Shown here: positions 33,932 through 42,344 of the stretch, piece by piece
Layout: each line of letters starts with the position of its first letter
How positions within the stretch are numbered: position 1 is the stretch's first letter
Assembly (NCBI GenBank): GCA_043769985.1
Contig: JAYVIV010000248.1
Span: forward strand, 1-43,689
Direction of reading: 5' to 3'
From: Arcicella sp043769985
GTDB taxonomy: Bacteria > Bacteroidota > Bacteroidia > Cytophagales > Spirosomataceae
DNA length: 43,689 nt
The notes under the pieces: generated by a model
What the model saw: only the letters and a program-made list of their open reading frames with translations
Told to the model about the DNA's origin: nothing
The model's database searches: none
Made by a program: the position numbers and the translations under genes

Positions 33932-34164
33932 GCAGAAACCATATTAAAAGCACGAGCCTTTGCCAAACCAATGATACGATTTAGAATTATATAATGTTCT
34001 AATTCGCTTCTTTCTGAGTCAGTCAACGTGATTTCTTTTTGTTTATCCAATAAAAAATCAAGCCTATTTTGATTAGACTTTGAAGGTTTGAAGGCAATGA
34101 CTTTCTCAGGATTCATACTTGCCATAAAGTCAGCTACTTCATCATAAACAGTTTGAGCTACCAT
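33928..34164 (-). CDS. Small protein coupled to the HNH endonuclease
   Basis: A 78-residue protein of unknown function starting MVAQTVYDEVADFMASMNPE. An in-frame ATG at 34206 would add 14 basic residues, but the start at 34164 gives the more natural N-terminus. It is helical and polar, with PEKVIAFKPSKSNQNRLDFL and LTDSERSELEHYIILNRIIG. The 4-bp overlap with the HNH gene implies a joint role, perhaps as inhibitor or specificity partner. I do not recognise the family with certainty, although similar small-gene/HNH pairs seem common in bacteria. Confidence 0.75.
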   Translation of the reverse strand: MVAQTVYDEVADFMASMNPEKVIAFKPSKSNQNRLDFLLDKQKEITLTDSERSELEHYIILNRIIGLAKARAFNMVSA

Positions 34165-34294
34165 GATTTCTTTTTTTACAAATATAGAAGTTTTTCGTTT
34201 ACACAACTAATTATTGAATTGTGAATCTGGATTCGGTTTTCAATTCATTCAACCCCAATTTCTACAATAAATATTCCCAAAAAACCCTCCAGAA

Positions 34295-35653
34295 TCATAC
34301 AAAATCTTTATGCCGTTTTAACTTATTATAAAACCGCCAACTCAATAAACTTGCCGAGGCAAACAATGCCAAGGTCAAACCAATCCAGATGCCAATATGT
34401 TTCATATCATACTGAAAACCAAGTATATAACTTATGGGTAAGCCAACGCCCCAATAAGCAAAAATGGTGATTAATGTGGGAACATTCACATCCTGCATTC
34501 CTCTCAAAATTCCCAGACTAACCGCTTGAATGCCATCAAAAAGTTGGAAAAAACCTCCCCAAATCAATAATTCTGCCGCCAATATAATCACATTTTCATC
34601 TTTGACATAACTGGCAAGTTCTACATTAAAGATTAAGATAACTACGGTACAAATTGCCATGAAAACAAACCCTAATCCCAAGGCAGTAGTTCCAGCCTTG
34701 AAGATAGCAATTCTACTCCTCTCCCCTACTCCTGCACCCACCCGAATACCACCAGCTGCGGCAATCCCCGTTGCTGCCATGTAGGTCAGCGAAACGTAAC
34801 CAATAGCAACCAAATGAGCTGCTTTATGTTCGATGCTTATCCATCCCATCATCACGACTGCTCCGTAGAATGCTGCAATTTCCGAAAAGCCTTGTAAACC
34901 GCTTGGAAGCCCTATTTTTAGAATATATTTTATTAAATCATTGACCTTTGTGACAGGGTTGAGTTGATTTATATATTGCTTAAAAATACTTGTTTTGAAA
35001 GTAAAAAACGCCAAAGCTAATGCCATATAAATTCTTGATATAAGCGTGGCAACTCCTGCACCATTCAGACCCCACCGAGGAAAAAACCAGATACCGTTGA
35101 TGAAACAGTGATTCAGAAAAACATTAAGAATCAAGGCGGAAAGGGTGATTTGCATGGATAATTTTGCAAAACCAAGTCCGTCTATAAAACTTTTTATTGC
35201 CGTGAAAATAAAAGATGGAATCAATGAAATGACAACAATCCAAAGATATTCTTGCGTAAGTGTCTTAATTTCAACGGGTTGCTTCAAAACATCCATATTA
35301 AAACTAATAACTAAAATAACAGTTCCACAAAAAATACTCATTAAAATCGCTACTAAAATATTGGCTCTCAGAAGGCGATAACATTCCGAAAAATTATTTT
35401 CAATTTTGGCTTTTGAAACTAACGGAGAAATGATTTGCAGACAGATATACCCAATAATGGCAATATTAATAATCATACCATTGGCATCTGCGGAGGCTGC
35501 GAGGGCTTGAACTGAACCTACGTCCATTCGTCCAACTTGAACAGTATCAGCAAAACCCATGAGCATAATACCTAATTGACCAGCAATAATTGGCAACGCT
35601 AATTTATATGTGGCTACTATGTCAGCTTTATAATTTTGTAAGATTTTTTTCAA
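34295..35653 (-). CDS. MATE family efflux transporter
   Basis: A 452-residue membrane protein with about 12 hydrophobic helices in two similar halves. The first helix pair LALPIIAGQLGIMLMGFADT and VQVGRMDVGSVQALAASADA is a standard MATE opening, and the second half starts GLPSGLQGFSEIAAFYGAVV. MATE proteins export drugs and other organic cations in exchange for sodium or protons. The substrate is not predictable. There is no neighbouring regulator. Confidence 0.92.
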   Translation of the reverse strand: MKKILQNYKADIVATYKLALPIIAGQLGIMLMGFADTVQVGRMDVGSVQALAASADANGMIINIAIIGYICLQIISPLVSKAKIENNFSECYRLLRANILVAILMSIFCGTVILVISFNMDVLKQPVEIKTLTQEYLWIVVISLIPSFIFTAIKSFIDGLGFAKLSMQITLSALILNVFLNHCFINGIWFFPRWGLNGAGVATLISRIYMALALAFFTFKTSIFKQYINQLNPVTKVNDLIKYILKIGLPSGLQGFSEIAAFYGAVVMMGWISIEHKAAHLVAIGYVSLTYMAATGIAAAGGIRVGAGVGERSRIAIFKAGTTALGLGFVFMAICTVVILIFNVELASYVKDENVIILAAELLIWGGFFQLFDGIQAVSLGILRGMQDVNVPTLITIFAYWGVGLPISYILGFQYDMKHIGIWIGLTLALFASASLLSWRFYNKLKRHKDFV

Positions 35654-35973
35654 GGATTGATTGATTTTGGTAATAATTAATGGGTTTTATTGTCTTTTTC
35701 GAGTTGATTAATTTTGGTTATTGAACAATAAACTGCTTACAAATTTACTATTTTAAAATAACAATACCGTTTAAAATAGGAATTTGAGGATGGTAAGAAT
35801 TATTAATTTAATTTTTCACCCGTATCTAAAAAGTCATAAAAAGGTTTGATGAGCAATTCAAATTTTAACTTACAATACAAAACAGGTATATTTACAGATT
35901 GGCAGACTGTAATTGTTTTAACCAAGACATCTTTGAATCAATCAATTTCACAAGTATTTTAACCAACATTAGA
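35654..35973. other. 320-bp gap between divergent genes, no gene seen
   Basis: AT-rich region between the MATE and DoxX starts. An open frame from 35899 joins DoxX in frame (MADCNCFNQD) but adds residues unlike the family, so I treat it as a leader. I see no strong promoter, repeat or RNA structure here. Confidence 0.5.
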
Positions 35974-36333
35974 ATGAAAATTTTTAAACTTATTTTAACG
36001 TTCATTTTCGGAGCAATTATGATTTTTGCGGGGGTAAACCATTTCATTAAACCTGAAATGTATGCGCCATTTATTCCTAATTTCTTACCAAACCTATTCA
36101 TTAATTATCTCTTTGGAGTTTTAGAAATCGTTTGTGGCGTAGCAGTTTTCATTCCTCCATTTCGTAGATGGGCAACACTCGGGATTTTACTGATGATGTT
36201 AATCTTTTTACCGTTGCATATCTGGGATGTCTTCCGTGAAAAACCTGCCATCGGAAAGCACGAAGTAGCGTTAATTCGCTTACCAATTCAGTTTGTTTTG
36301 ATTGCTTGGGCGTGGTTTATTAGTAAAAAATGA
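35974..36333 (+). CDS. DoxX family membrane protein
   Basis: A 119-residue protein with four hydrophobic helices (LILTFIFGAIMIFAGVNHFI, FINYLFGVLEIVCGVAVFIP, LGILLMMLIFLPLHIW, IQFVLIAWAWFI) and the FAGVNHFIKPE loop typical of small DoxX/DoxD-like proteins. Its role is unknown, perhaps in membrane redox processes. The start ATG at 35974 places the first helix directly at the N-terminus. It overlaps rlmF by 4 bp, so the two genes share an operon. Confidence 0.85.
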   Translation: MKIFKLILTFIFGAIMIFAGVNHFIKPEMYAPFIPNFLPNLFINYLFGVLEIVCGVAVFIPPFRRWATLGILLMMLIFLPLHIWDVFREKPAIGKHEVALIRLPIQFVLIAWAWFISKK

Positions 36334-37277
36334 AAGATATTCTTACAGAAAAAAATAATTTGCATCCTCGAAATCCACATCGTTTTCGGTATGATTTTGA
36401 GGAGTTGATTAAGTGTTGCCCCGAGCTAAAACCTTTCGTTTTTATCAATAATTACGATTCTCAAACCATTGACTTTGCAAAACCAGAAGCCGTTAAAATG
36501 CTCAATAAAGCCATTTTGAGGAGTTTTTACGAAATTTCTTATTGGGATATTCCAAATAATTATCTTTGCCCACCCATTCCAGGAAGAGCTGATTATATCC
36601 ATTACATGGCTGACCTTTTGGCATCGTCAAACAATGGAATAATTCCCGAAGGAAAGTCCGTAAAAGTGCTTGATGTTGGGGTTGGAGCAAATTGTGTTTA
36701 TCCCATTATTGGAACTTATACCTACGGCTGGCAATTTGTTGGGTCTGATATTGACCGAATTTCTGTTGAATCCGCAAGAAATATAATTGAAAGGAATCAT
36801 ACCCTCAGCAACAAAATTGAGATTAGATTACAACCTTCCTCCATTGATTTTTTCAAAGGAATTATCATGCCAGATGAGGTTTTTGATGTCTCCATCTGTA
36901 ACCCTCCTTTCCATGCTTCATTGGAAGAAGCAAATCGTGGAACTCAAAGAAAAATAAAGAATCTTTCTGGCAAAAAATCCACGAATAACATTTTGAATTT
37001 TGGTGGACAAAATACAGAATTATGGTGTGAGGGTGGTGAAGAGAAATTCGTGATAAATATGATTCGAGAATCTTCCACGATTCCAGATAAATGTGTGTGG
37101 TTTACGAGTCTAATTTCAAAAAAAGAACATTTACAAGCCATTTACAAGGCTTTAAAAATTAACAAAGTCCTTGATTTTCAAACAATTGAAATGGCTCAAG
37201 GACAGAAAGTTAGCCGAATTATTGCCTGGACTTTTTGGAGTAAAGAACAACGAGAAAACTTATATTTAGGTAAGTAG
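36330..37277 (+). CDS. rlmF: 23S rRNA (adenine-1618-N6)-methyltransferase RlmF
   Basis: A 315-residue enzyme. Family blocks are LHPRNPHRFRYDF (11-23), CPPIPGRADYIHYMADLL, the SAM-binding VLDVGVGANCVYPIIG, and the catalytic CNPPFHASLEEA, followed by ELWCEGGEEKFV. Together these identify RlmF, which methylates A1618 of 23S rRNA (E. coli numbering). Length is normal. The final codons, including the stop, lie inside the MITE-like element copy 2 (37271 onward), so insertion of the element may have replaced the original C-terminus. Confidence 0.94.
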   Translation: MKDILTEKNNLHPRNPHRFRYDFEELIKCCPELKPFVFINNYDSQTIDFAKPEAVKMLNKAILRSFYEISYWDIPNNYLCPPIPGRADYIHYMADLLASSNNGIIPEGKSVKVLDVGVGANCVYPIIGTYTYGWQFVGSDIDRISVESARNIIERNHTLSNKIEIRLQPSSIDFFKGIIMPDEVFDVSICNPPFHASLEEANRGTQRKIKNLSGKKSTNNILNFGGQNTELWCEGGEEKFVINMIRESSTIPDKCVWFTSLISKKEHLQAIYKALKINKVLDFQTIEMAQGQKVSRIIAWTFWSKEQRENLYLGK

Positions 37278-37367
37278 TTATTCGTATTTCGATGTTCGGA
37301 AAACAACTAACTGATGTCCAATTATTTACACCAAATAAAACGTTGTTTAATTTGTAGTGACTACTTA
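37271..37367. repeat. MITE-like element, copy 2 (97 bp)
   Basis: The ends TAAGTAGT (37271-37278) and ACTACTTA (37360-37367) are perfect inverted repeats. It shares its left 28 bp (TTCGTATTTCGATGTTCG core) and right 35 bp (GTAGTGACTACTTA end) with copy 1 at 28384. It overlaps the rlmF stop and lies 39 bp before the PfkB kinase ATG. An open frame through it fakes an N-terminal extension of that kinase. Confidence 0.75.
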
Positions 37368-37406
37368 AATCAATCCTTTAATCAGAAAGTAGAAGAAACT
37401 AAACCA

Positions 37407-38375
37407 ATGGAAAATAAAATGAATAATCCAAACCGAATTGTGACTCTCACCATCAATCCTGCAATTGATAAAAGCACAAAATTTTCGGGCTTAATTGCTG
37501 AACAAAAAATTCGCTGCGAAGAACCCCGTTTTGATGCAGGTGGTGGAGGTATAAATGTATCTAAAGCCATTGCTCGTTTAGGTGGAAAATCGTTGGCAAT
37601 TTTCACCGCAGGCGGAGCATCTGGGCAAATTTTAGAAGATTTAGTCAAAAAGGAAAATATTGACTATCAAGTAGTTAAAACTAAAAGCTGGACACGTGAG
37701 AGTTTTACCGCCGTTGATTCTTTAACGGATTTACAGTATCGTTTCGGAATGCCAGGCTCTGAAATTTACGCTGATGAATTAGAAGAAATATTGAAAACCA
37801 TTGAGCAATTACGCCCCAAATATTTAGTCGCCAGCGGTAGTTTACCCCCAAAAATTGGTGATAATTTCTATGAAAAAGTGGCTGCTATCTCTCGTAAAAT
37901 TGGTTCAAAATTAATTATTGATACATCTGGCGAACCCTTAAAATGTGCCATTGATGAAGGCGTATATTTATTGAAACCCAATGTTTCGGAATTAGCGAAA
38001 TTGGTGGGAGTTGAAACCTTAGAGATGGATGATGTAGATGATGCCGCCCGTGAAATTATTGCAAAAGGAGGCTGTGAAATTGTGGTAGTTTCGCTGGGTC
38101 CTCAAGGGGCCATGTTGGTCACAAAGGATTTTTGCGAACATATCCCTGCTCCTCCCGTTCAGAAAAAAAGTACTGTTGGTGCAGGAGATAGTATGGTTGG
38201 CGGCATGGTTTGGGCTTTATCAGAAGATAAAAGTTTGCAAGAAATGCTCCGTTGGGGTGTTGCTTGCGGTTCGGCGGCAACCATGAATGAAGGCACCCAG
38301 TTGTTTAAAGGAGAGGATGCACAAAAACTTTTTACTTGGTTACAGAATTATTCAAAAAAATACGGAAAGAAATGA
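37407..38375 (+). CDS. PfkB family sugar kinase (1-phosphofructokinase/Pfk-2-like)
   Basis: A 322-residue ribokinase-fold enzyme. It starts with VTLTINPAIDKSTKF, the hexose-phosphate kinase version of the fold. It has the glycine-rich substrate loop FDAGGGGINVSKAIARLGG, the VASGSLPP strand and the catalytic GAGDSMVGG with its base aspartate. Overall it resembles E. coli PfkB (6-phosphofructokinase 2) and FruK, so it phosphorylates a hexose phosphate. Which one is unclear. The start ATG at 37407 is chosen because residues upstream come from the repeat element. No sugar transporter is nearby. Confidence 0.88.
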   Translation: MENKMNNPNRIVTLTINPAIDKSTKFSGLIAEQKIRCEEPRFDAGGGGINVSKAIARLGGKSLAIFTAGGASGQILEDLVKKENIDYQVVKTKSWTRESFTAVDSLTDLQYRFGMPGSEIYADELEEILKTIEQLRPKYLVASGSLPPKIGDNFYEKVAAISRKIGSKLIIDTSGEPLKCAIDEGVYLLKPNVSELAKLVGVETLEMDDVDDAAREIIAKGGCEIVVVSLGPQGAMLVTKDFCEHIPAPPVQKKSTVGAGDSMVGGMVWALSEDKSLQEMLRWGVACGSAATMNEGTQLFKGEDAQKLFTWLQNYSKKYGKK

Positions 38376-38667
38376 ACTGTTTTAACTGGCATTTTTACTT
38401 CTAATTTCCTTTGAAATGTGGCAATTTTCCATAACACAATAATGCCAAAATTTATTTGAAAAATGCAAATTTTGGCTTTCTGGATTAATGTTATTAAATT
38501 TGTACTTTCATTTTTATAATGAAATTGATTTCAAACGTTTGTCAACTCCTCGTGAAAGACAAATACAAAGATTCAGTTCATTCTTAACTAACAAGTAATA
38601 AAAACACAGTACAAAATTTAACTTGCTGATTTACAGTAAATTAAATTGTTTGAGTTGCTTTTCCCTT

Positions 38668-39222
38668 ATGATTTTTAAAAGTGTATATGTTATCGTATCT
38701 CTTGCTCTTGTTCATTTAATCAACCCTTCAGCAGACGAAAAAGCCAACATAGGTACCGCTTCGTATTATGCAAAAAAATTTGAAGGAAGGCGTACTTCAA
38801 GCGGACAACGCTATCGTTCTTCAGAACGAACCGCCGCCCATCGCACTTATCCCTTTGGCACTTTACTGGAAATAACAAATCATGATAATGGCTTAAAAAC
38901 CATCGTCCGTGTGAACGACCGTGGACCTCATTTAAAATCACGTTTGATTGATTTGTCATATGTAGCAGCCAAAGATTTAGGATTGATAAATGCTGGAACG
39001 GCGGATGTTACCTTGAAAGTAATTTCATTAGGAAAAACATCTGATGTGCAGATAGTTGACCGTGAAACAGAAATCGTATTTGAAAGTTCAGAAACTTCAA
39101 ATACTGAAATATTTCTCCCTTTCAAACCAGAATTTTTAGAAAAGAAATATCAATACACGAAGGTAGTAAAACAACCTGATGGTAGCTCAAAAATTGAGTA
39201 TTCGGATAGTCGTCAAAAATAG
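38668..39222 (+). CDS. RlpA-like double-psi beta-barrel protein (septal ring lytic transglycosylase family)
   Basis: A 184-residue protein. From ATG at 38668 it has a hydrophobic N-terminus (MIFKSVYVIVSLALVHLINP) acting as a signal or anchor. A TTG 45 bp upstream is also in frame. The DPBB domain follows: GTASYYAKKFEGRRTSSGQR, then HRTYPFGTLLEITN, and VRVNDRGPHLKSRLIDLS with the catalytic-type aspartate. RlpA proteins cleave or bind denuded peptidoglycan at the division site. The C-terminus here has no SPOR domain, so septal targeting is uncertain. Confidence 0.88.
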   Translation: MIFKSVYVIVSLALVHLINPSADEKANIGTASYYAKKFEGRRTSSGQRYRSSERTAAHRTYPFGTLLEITNHDNGLKTIVRVNDRGPHLKSRLIDLSYVAAKDLGLINAGTADVTLKVISLGKTSDVQIVDRETEIVFESSETSNTEIFLPFKPEFLEKKYQYTKVVKQPDGSSKIEYSDSRQK

Positions 39223-39238
39223 TTGTGCCTTGTGATTC

Positions 39239-39269
39239 AGTGAGTTGTGATTTCATACCACAACTCACT
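39239..39269. terminator. Hairpin after the RlpA-like gene
   Basis: AGTGAGTTGTG (39239-39249) pairs perfectly with CACAACTCACT (39259-39269), with a 9-nt loop, 17 bp after the stop. There is no clear T-run, so terminator function is likely but not certain. Confidence 0.6.
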
Positions 39270-39505
39270 TGATGGTTACATAAGAATTCTTCACACATCT
39301 TGTTGTATCAATCCGATAAAAAGTATCATTCTCCTCAAAAATGGTAACGGGCGTATTGATTTTTAATTTCTCTAAACTATCAAAGTTTGTTCCTACCCCA
39401 GTTCGTACATTCACCCCCTACATAATTGATGGTTCCTTTGCGTTGTGGAATATCAAAATCACGTTCAAATTATCTATTTTGAGCAATTATTTCTTCAATT
39501 TCCAT
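39265..39505 (-). pseudogene. Decayed bacterial SH3-domain gene remnant
   Basis: On the minus strand, 39265-39417 encodes GVNVRTGVGTNFDSLEKLKI and a further run ending RIDTTRCVKNSYVTIK, a typical C-terminal SH3b domain. Just upstream the frame has a stop. The preceding fragment (FERDFDIPQRKGTINYVGG) is in another frame and itself has a stop after MEIEEIIAQNR. At least one frameshift and one nonsense change are therefore present, with no intact start. The region between 39223 and 39620 has no other gene. Confidence 0.6.
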
Positions 39506-39553
39506 CTTGGTAAAGATTGTTTTTATAATTAAGCGAAATAAATATACAACAAA

Positions 39554-39587
39554 TTGCAACCTTAGTATTCTCTTTTGTTTAATTTTG
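39554..39587 (+). promoter_or_regulatory. Candidate nadK promoter
   Basis: TTG at 39554-39556 and TAATTTTG at 39580-39587 are separated by 23 bp and match the Bacteroidota -33/-7 pattern. The ATG of nadK lies 33 bp downstream. Confidence 0.5.
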
Positions 39588-39620
39588 AATAGTATATACA
39601 TTATTTCTTTACGCAAAATT

Positions 39621-40511
39621 ATGAAAATAGCCATTCACGGGCGAATATTTAAGGAGGAAACTAAGCCTTTTGTACAAGCAATGTTCGATTCATTTGTGCA
39701 TGAAAATGTTGAACTTCAAATCTCAGAATCCTATTGGGCAGTGCTTTCAGAAGCGGGAATAACGCATACCGCAACCTCTTCCTACACCAATAAACAAGAC
39801 CTTTTTGAAGCTGATTTTGTGTTATGTTTAGGTGGAGATGGAACACTTTTGGATGCCGTTACGCACGTAGGCGACCGTGAAACGCCAATTTTAGGTATAA
39901 ATACAGGACGATTAGGATTTTTAGCAACGGTTTCACCCGATAAGATTCAAGAAAGTTTGAAAGAAGTTTTTGCGGGAGATTACTCCCTTGACAAACGTAC
40001 TTTGGTAGGCATCAATACAACGCTAAACGGTGAAGTGCTTGATATTTTTAGTGGTACAAATTTCGGATTGAATGAATTAGGAATCATGAAAACGGATACT
40101 TCATCCATGATTATGGTTCGTGCTTATTTGAATGGAGAGTTTTTGAACACTTATTGGGCCGACGGTCTGATTATCTCAACTGCCACAGGTTCAACGGGTT
40201 ATAATTTAAGTGTGGGCGGTCCTTTGGTGATTCCAACATCTGATATTTTTGTGATTGCACCTATGAGTCCACATAATTTGAATGTGAGACCTTTAGTAGT
40301 GTCAACGGATTGTGTGTTATATTTTGAAGTAGAAAGTAGAAGTAATAATTGCCTGATTTCCTTAGATGCTCGTTCAAAAGTTGTGGACAGCAACGTAAAA
40401 ATTACTATGCAAAGAGAAAAATTTAAAGCAAATATTATCAAATTATCCGATACAAATTTTTTGAATACACTGAGAAGTAAATTAAATTGGGGATTTGATG
40501 TGAGAAACTGA
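39621..40511 (+). CDS. nadK: NAD kinase
   Basis: A 296-residue enzyme that phosphorylates NAD to NADP. The hallmark LCLGGDGTLLDAV (catalytic aspartate), ILGINTGRLGFLA, ATGSTGYNLSVGGPLV and MSPHNLNVRPLVV appear in order. The start ATG at 39621 gives MKIAIHGRIF, the expected first strand. The open frame extends to 39507, but the added residues are hydrophobic and untypical, and a good promoter lies inside that stretch. Length is normal. It is convergent with hsp20. Confidence 0.95.
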   Translation: MKIAIHGRIFKEETKPFVQAMFDSFVHENVELQISESYWAVLSEAGITHTATSSYTNKQDLFEADFVLCLGGDGTLLDAVTHVGDRETPILGINTGRLGFLATVSPDKIQESLKEVFAGDYSLDKRTLVGINTTLNGEVLDIFSGTNFGLNELGIMKTDTSSMIMVRAYLNGEFLNTYWADGLIISTATGSTGYNLSVGGPLVIPTSDIFVIAPMSPHNLNVRPLVVSTDCVLYFEVESRSNNCLISLDARSKVVDSNVKITMQREKFKANIIKLSDTNFLNTLRSKLNWGFDVRN

Positions 40512-40580
40512 AAGGAGGAAGGGAGAAATAGAAACAGGAGAAATTACACTTTCTCATTTCCATTTCTCCCTTCCTCCTTC
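40511..40580. terminator. Large imperfect hairpin between convergent nadK and hsp20
   Basis: A purine-rich arm at 40511-40534 (core GGAGGAAGGGAGAAAT) pairs with 40557-40580 (core ATTTCTCCCTTCCTCC), with two mismatches over 24 bp and a 22-nt loop. Placement right after nadK and before the hsp20 stop suits a bidirectional terminator. Confidence 0.65.
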
Positions 40581-40595
40581 CATTCCTTCCTCCTC

Positions 40596-41042
40596 TTAAA
40601 CTACCGCAATTTCCTTCACCGCTGGCTTGATTTCTTCTTTTTTAGGTAATCCTACGTGCAGAATCCCGTCTGTATATGAAGCCTCAATCTTCTCGCCATC
40701 TACATTTTTCGGTAAGGTAAATGTACGTTGGAATGAAGTATAATTAAATTCTTGACGGCTAAATTTTTCCGTTTTCGCTTCTGTTTTCGCCTCCTTTTTT
40801 GCTGAAATTGTCAAGCGATTTTCGTGAAGACTTAATTTAAAATCTTCCTTTTTTAAGCCTGGTGCGGCAACTTCAATTTGAAATGCGTTCTCTTCTTCCT
40901 TCACATTCACTGCTGGAATGTTATTGTACGATACGTTATTGAATGATTTTGCTGGAAACATGGTGTCTAAATGATTAAAAAATTTGTTGAAATCTGAATT
41001 GTAAAATTGGTTTACTGGCTGATTTACGCTTAAAAGTCTCAT
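40596..41042 (-). CDS. Hsp20/alpha-crystallin small heat shock protein
   Basis: A 148-residue chaperone that holds unfolding proteins in large oligomers. The alpha-crystallin domain spans about 45-138 with AAPGLKKEDFKLSLHENRLT and the conserved closing strand (ASYTDGILHVGLPKKE). The C-terminal tail KEIAVV has an I-x-V-type oligomerisation motif. The N-terminus MRLLSVNQPVNQFYNSDFNK is the variable arm. The 5' leader carries a compact GC hairpin at 41054-41065. A heat-shock promoter cannot be identified from sequence. Confidence 0.93.
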   Translation of the reverse strand: MRLLSVNQPVNQFYNSDFNKFFNHLDTMFPAKSFNNVSYNNIPAVNVKEEENAFQIEVAAPGLKKEDFKLSLHENRLTISAKKEAKTEAKTEKFSRQEFNYTSFQRTFTLPKNVDGEKIEASYTDGILHVGLPKKEEIKPAVKEIAVV

Positions 41043-41053
41043 GGCTTTATAGG

Positions 41054-41065
41054 GCGGCGAACCGC
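41054..41065. repeat. Tiny GCGG-CGAA-CCGC hairpin in the hsp20 leader
   Basis: A perfect 4-bp stem with tetraloop. On the transcribed strand of hsp20 it reads GCGG-TTCG-CCGC and ends 11 nt before the ATG. It belongs to the same small family as the hairpins before hflX. The remaining 335 bp of the divergent gap to 41400 is AT-rich with no other feature I can support. Confidence 0.55.
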
Positions 41066-41400
41066 TTTGTTTAATTGTTAAATTTAAATTCTTGAATGAG
41101 AATAGGCAAGTTTAAATATTGTATAAACTTCATTTCTTATTCGACATTTTCAATTATTCAAATGTTATACCAGCACATTTTTTATGCCATTATGTCTTGA
41201 TTTATTGCCATTCAAAATTTTTATCATGACATAGTGTCCAATTTCAATAGTTTTCATCTTTAAATTTATGACACGAATGATTCAAATTTTAAGAAAAACT
41301 TATTTAAAGGTAGGTTTGACTTATTAAGTGGTTAATACGTTTTGATTTAACCTTTATACCTTGCATGAATTAATTTAGTCCCTAAAATCCATTGAAAATC

Positions 41401-42327
41401 ATGAAAAGTCCTTTTATTGTAACCTTGCTATTTTTATGCATGAGTGCCACAGTTGGGATGGCTCAAACTAAGAAGCCAACGACAACAAGCAAGAAACCCA
41501 CAACAACAGTTAAATCAAGTGTTCCAAAGACAACAACGAAGAAAACAACTTCGACAACAACCACCACCACGCCCGTAATCCCACCGCCAGTTGTTGTAGA
41601 GAAAAAAACAACGACAACAACTACCAAAACGACAACGCCTACAGAAACGAAAAGCACAACGACCCCATCCACAACAACTACTACGACGACAACTCAGTCT
41701 TCAGGATCTTCAAAAGGTAAAAAAAATGCTGAACCTAAGCCTGAAAGGGTGAGAGAACCAAAACCAGAAAGAGTAAGAGAGCCAAATGGAAGTTCGGGCG
41801 GAGTAAGATTTGGAATTAGAGCGGAAGCAAACCAATTTGTTTCGTTTGAGGAAGGCTCTGGTGTCCTTTTTTCACCAGGAGTTAATGCTGGCTTAATTAT
41901 AAATATCCCTATTAATGAAAAATTATCAGTTCAACCAGAAGTACTTTATTCAATGTCACCAGTAAAAGGAGATATTTCAACTTTAACTGGTAAGAGTGGA
42001 GATGTTGCCACCGTTACTCAAAACAGTATTTTAGCACCCATTACTTTAAATTTTAACCTTGGAAATGGTCCAACAAAATTTATGATTAATCCAGGAGGAT
42101 ATGCTGGCTACCTTTTAAGTGTATCTTCTTCTCAAACAAGATCAGGTATAACGGAATCTGGTTCCATTGATTTAACTGGAATTGACAAATTTAGTTACGG
42201 TGTTGTTTTAGGATTAGGTGTAAAAATCAATGGCAATTTTTTAATTGAAGCACGGTCTTTTTATGATTTGAAAGAATCGAATAATAAATCTATGCTTTCA
42301 ACTATTGGCATTGGGTATATGTTTTAG
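41401..42327 (+). CDS. Outer membrane beta-barrel protein with Thr/Lys-rich linker
   Basis: A 308-residue protein. A signal peptide (MKSPFIVTLLFLCMSATVGM, cleaved after A-Q) is followed by a roughly 110-residue low-complexity region rich in Thr, Lys and Pro (TTTKTTTPTETKSTTTP) with two PKPERVREP repeats. Then comes a small porin-like barrel (VRFGIRAEANQFVSFEEGSG to STIGIGYMF) ending in the C-terminal phenylalanine used for outer membrane insertion. It resembles OMP_b-brl_2/PorT-like barrels of Bacteroidota. ATG at 41401 is preferred over a TTG 9 bp upstream. The linker may contact peptidoglycan or be glycosylated on threonines, by inference. Confidence 0.85.
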   Translation: MKSPFIVTLLFLCMSATVGMAQTKKPTTTSKKPTTTVKSSVPKTTTKKTTSTTTTTTPVIPPPVVVEKKTTTTTTKTTTPTETKSTTTPSTTTTTTTTQSSGSSKGKKNAEPKPERVREPKPERVREPNGSSGGVRFGIRAEANQFVSFEEGSGVLFSPGVNAGLIINIPINEKLSVQPEVLYSMSPVKGDISTLTGKSGDVATVTQNSILAPITLNFNLGNGPTKFMINPGGYAGYLLSVSSSQTRSGITESGSIDLTGIDKFSYGVVLGLGVKINGNFLIEARSFYDLKESNNKSMLSTIGIGYMF

Positions 42328-42344
42328 AATGTACGAATGCTGTT

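Noticed and set aside
37314..37406. N-terminal extension of the PfkB kinase
   Set aside because: Most of it falls in the MITE-like repeat. The kinase fold begins right after ATG 37407.
39341..39532. 63-residue ORF on the plus strand before nadK
   Set aside because: It is antisense to the SH3-domain remnant and has no recognisable protein features.
41463..41672. Valine-rich ORF on the minus strand
   Set aside because: It is the mirror of the Thr-codon-rich linker of the outer membrane protein. The extreme composition is explained by that repeat.
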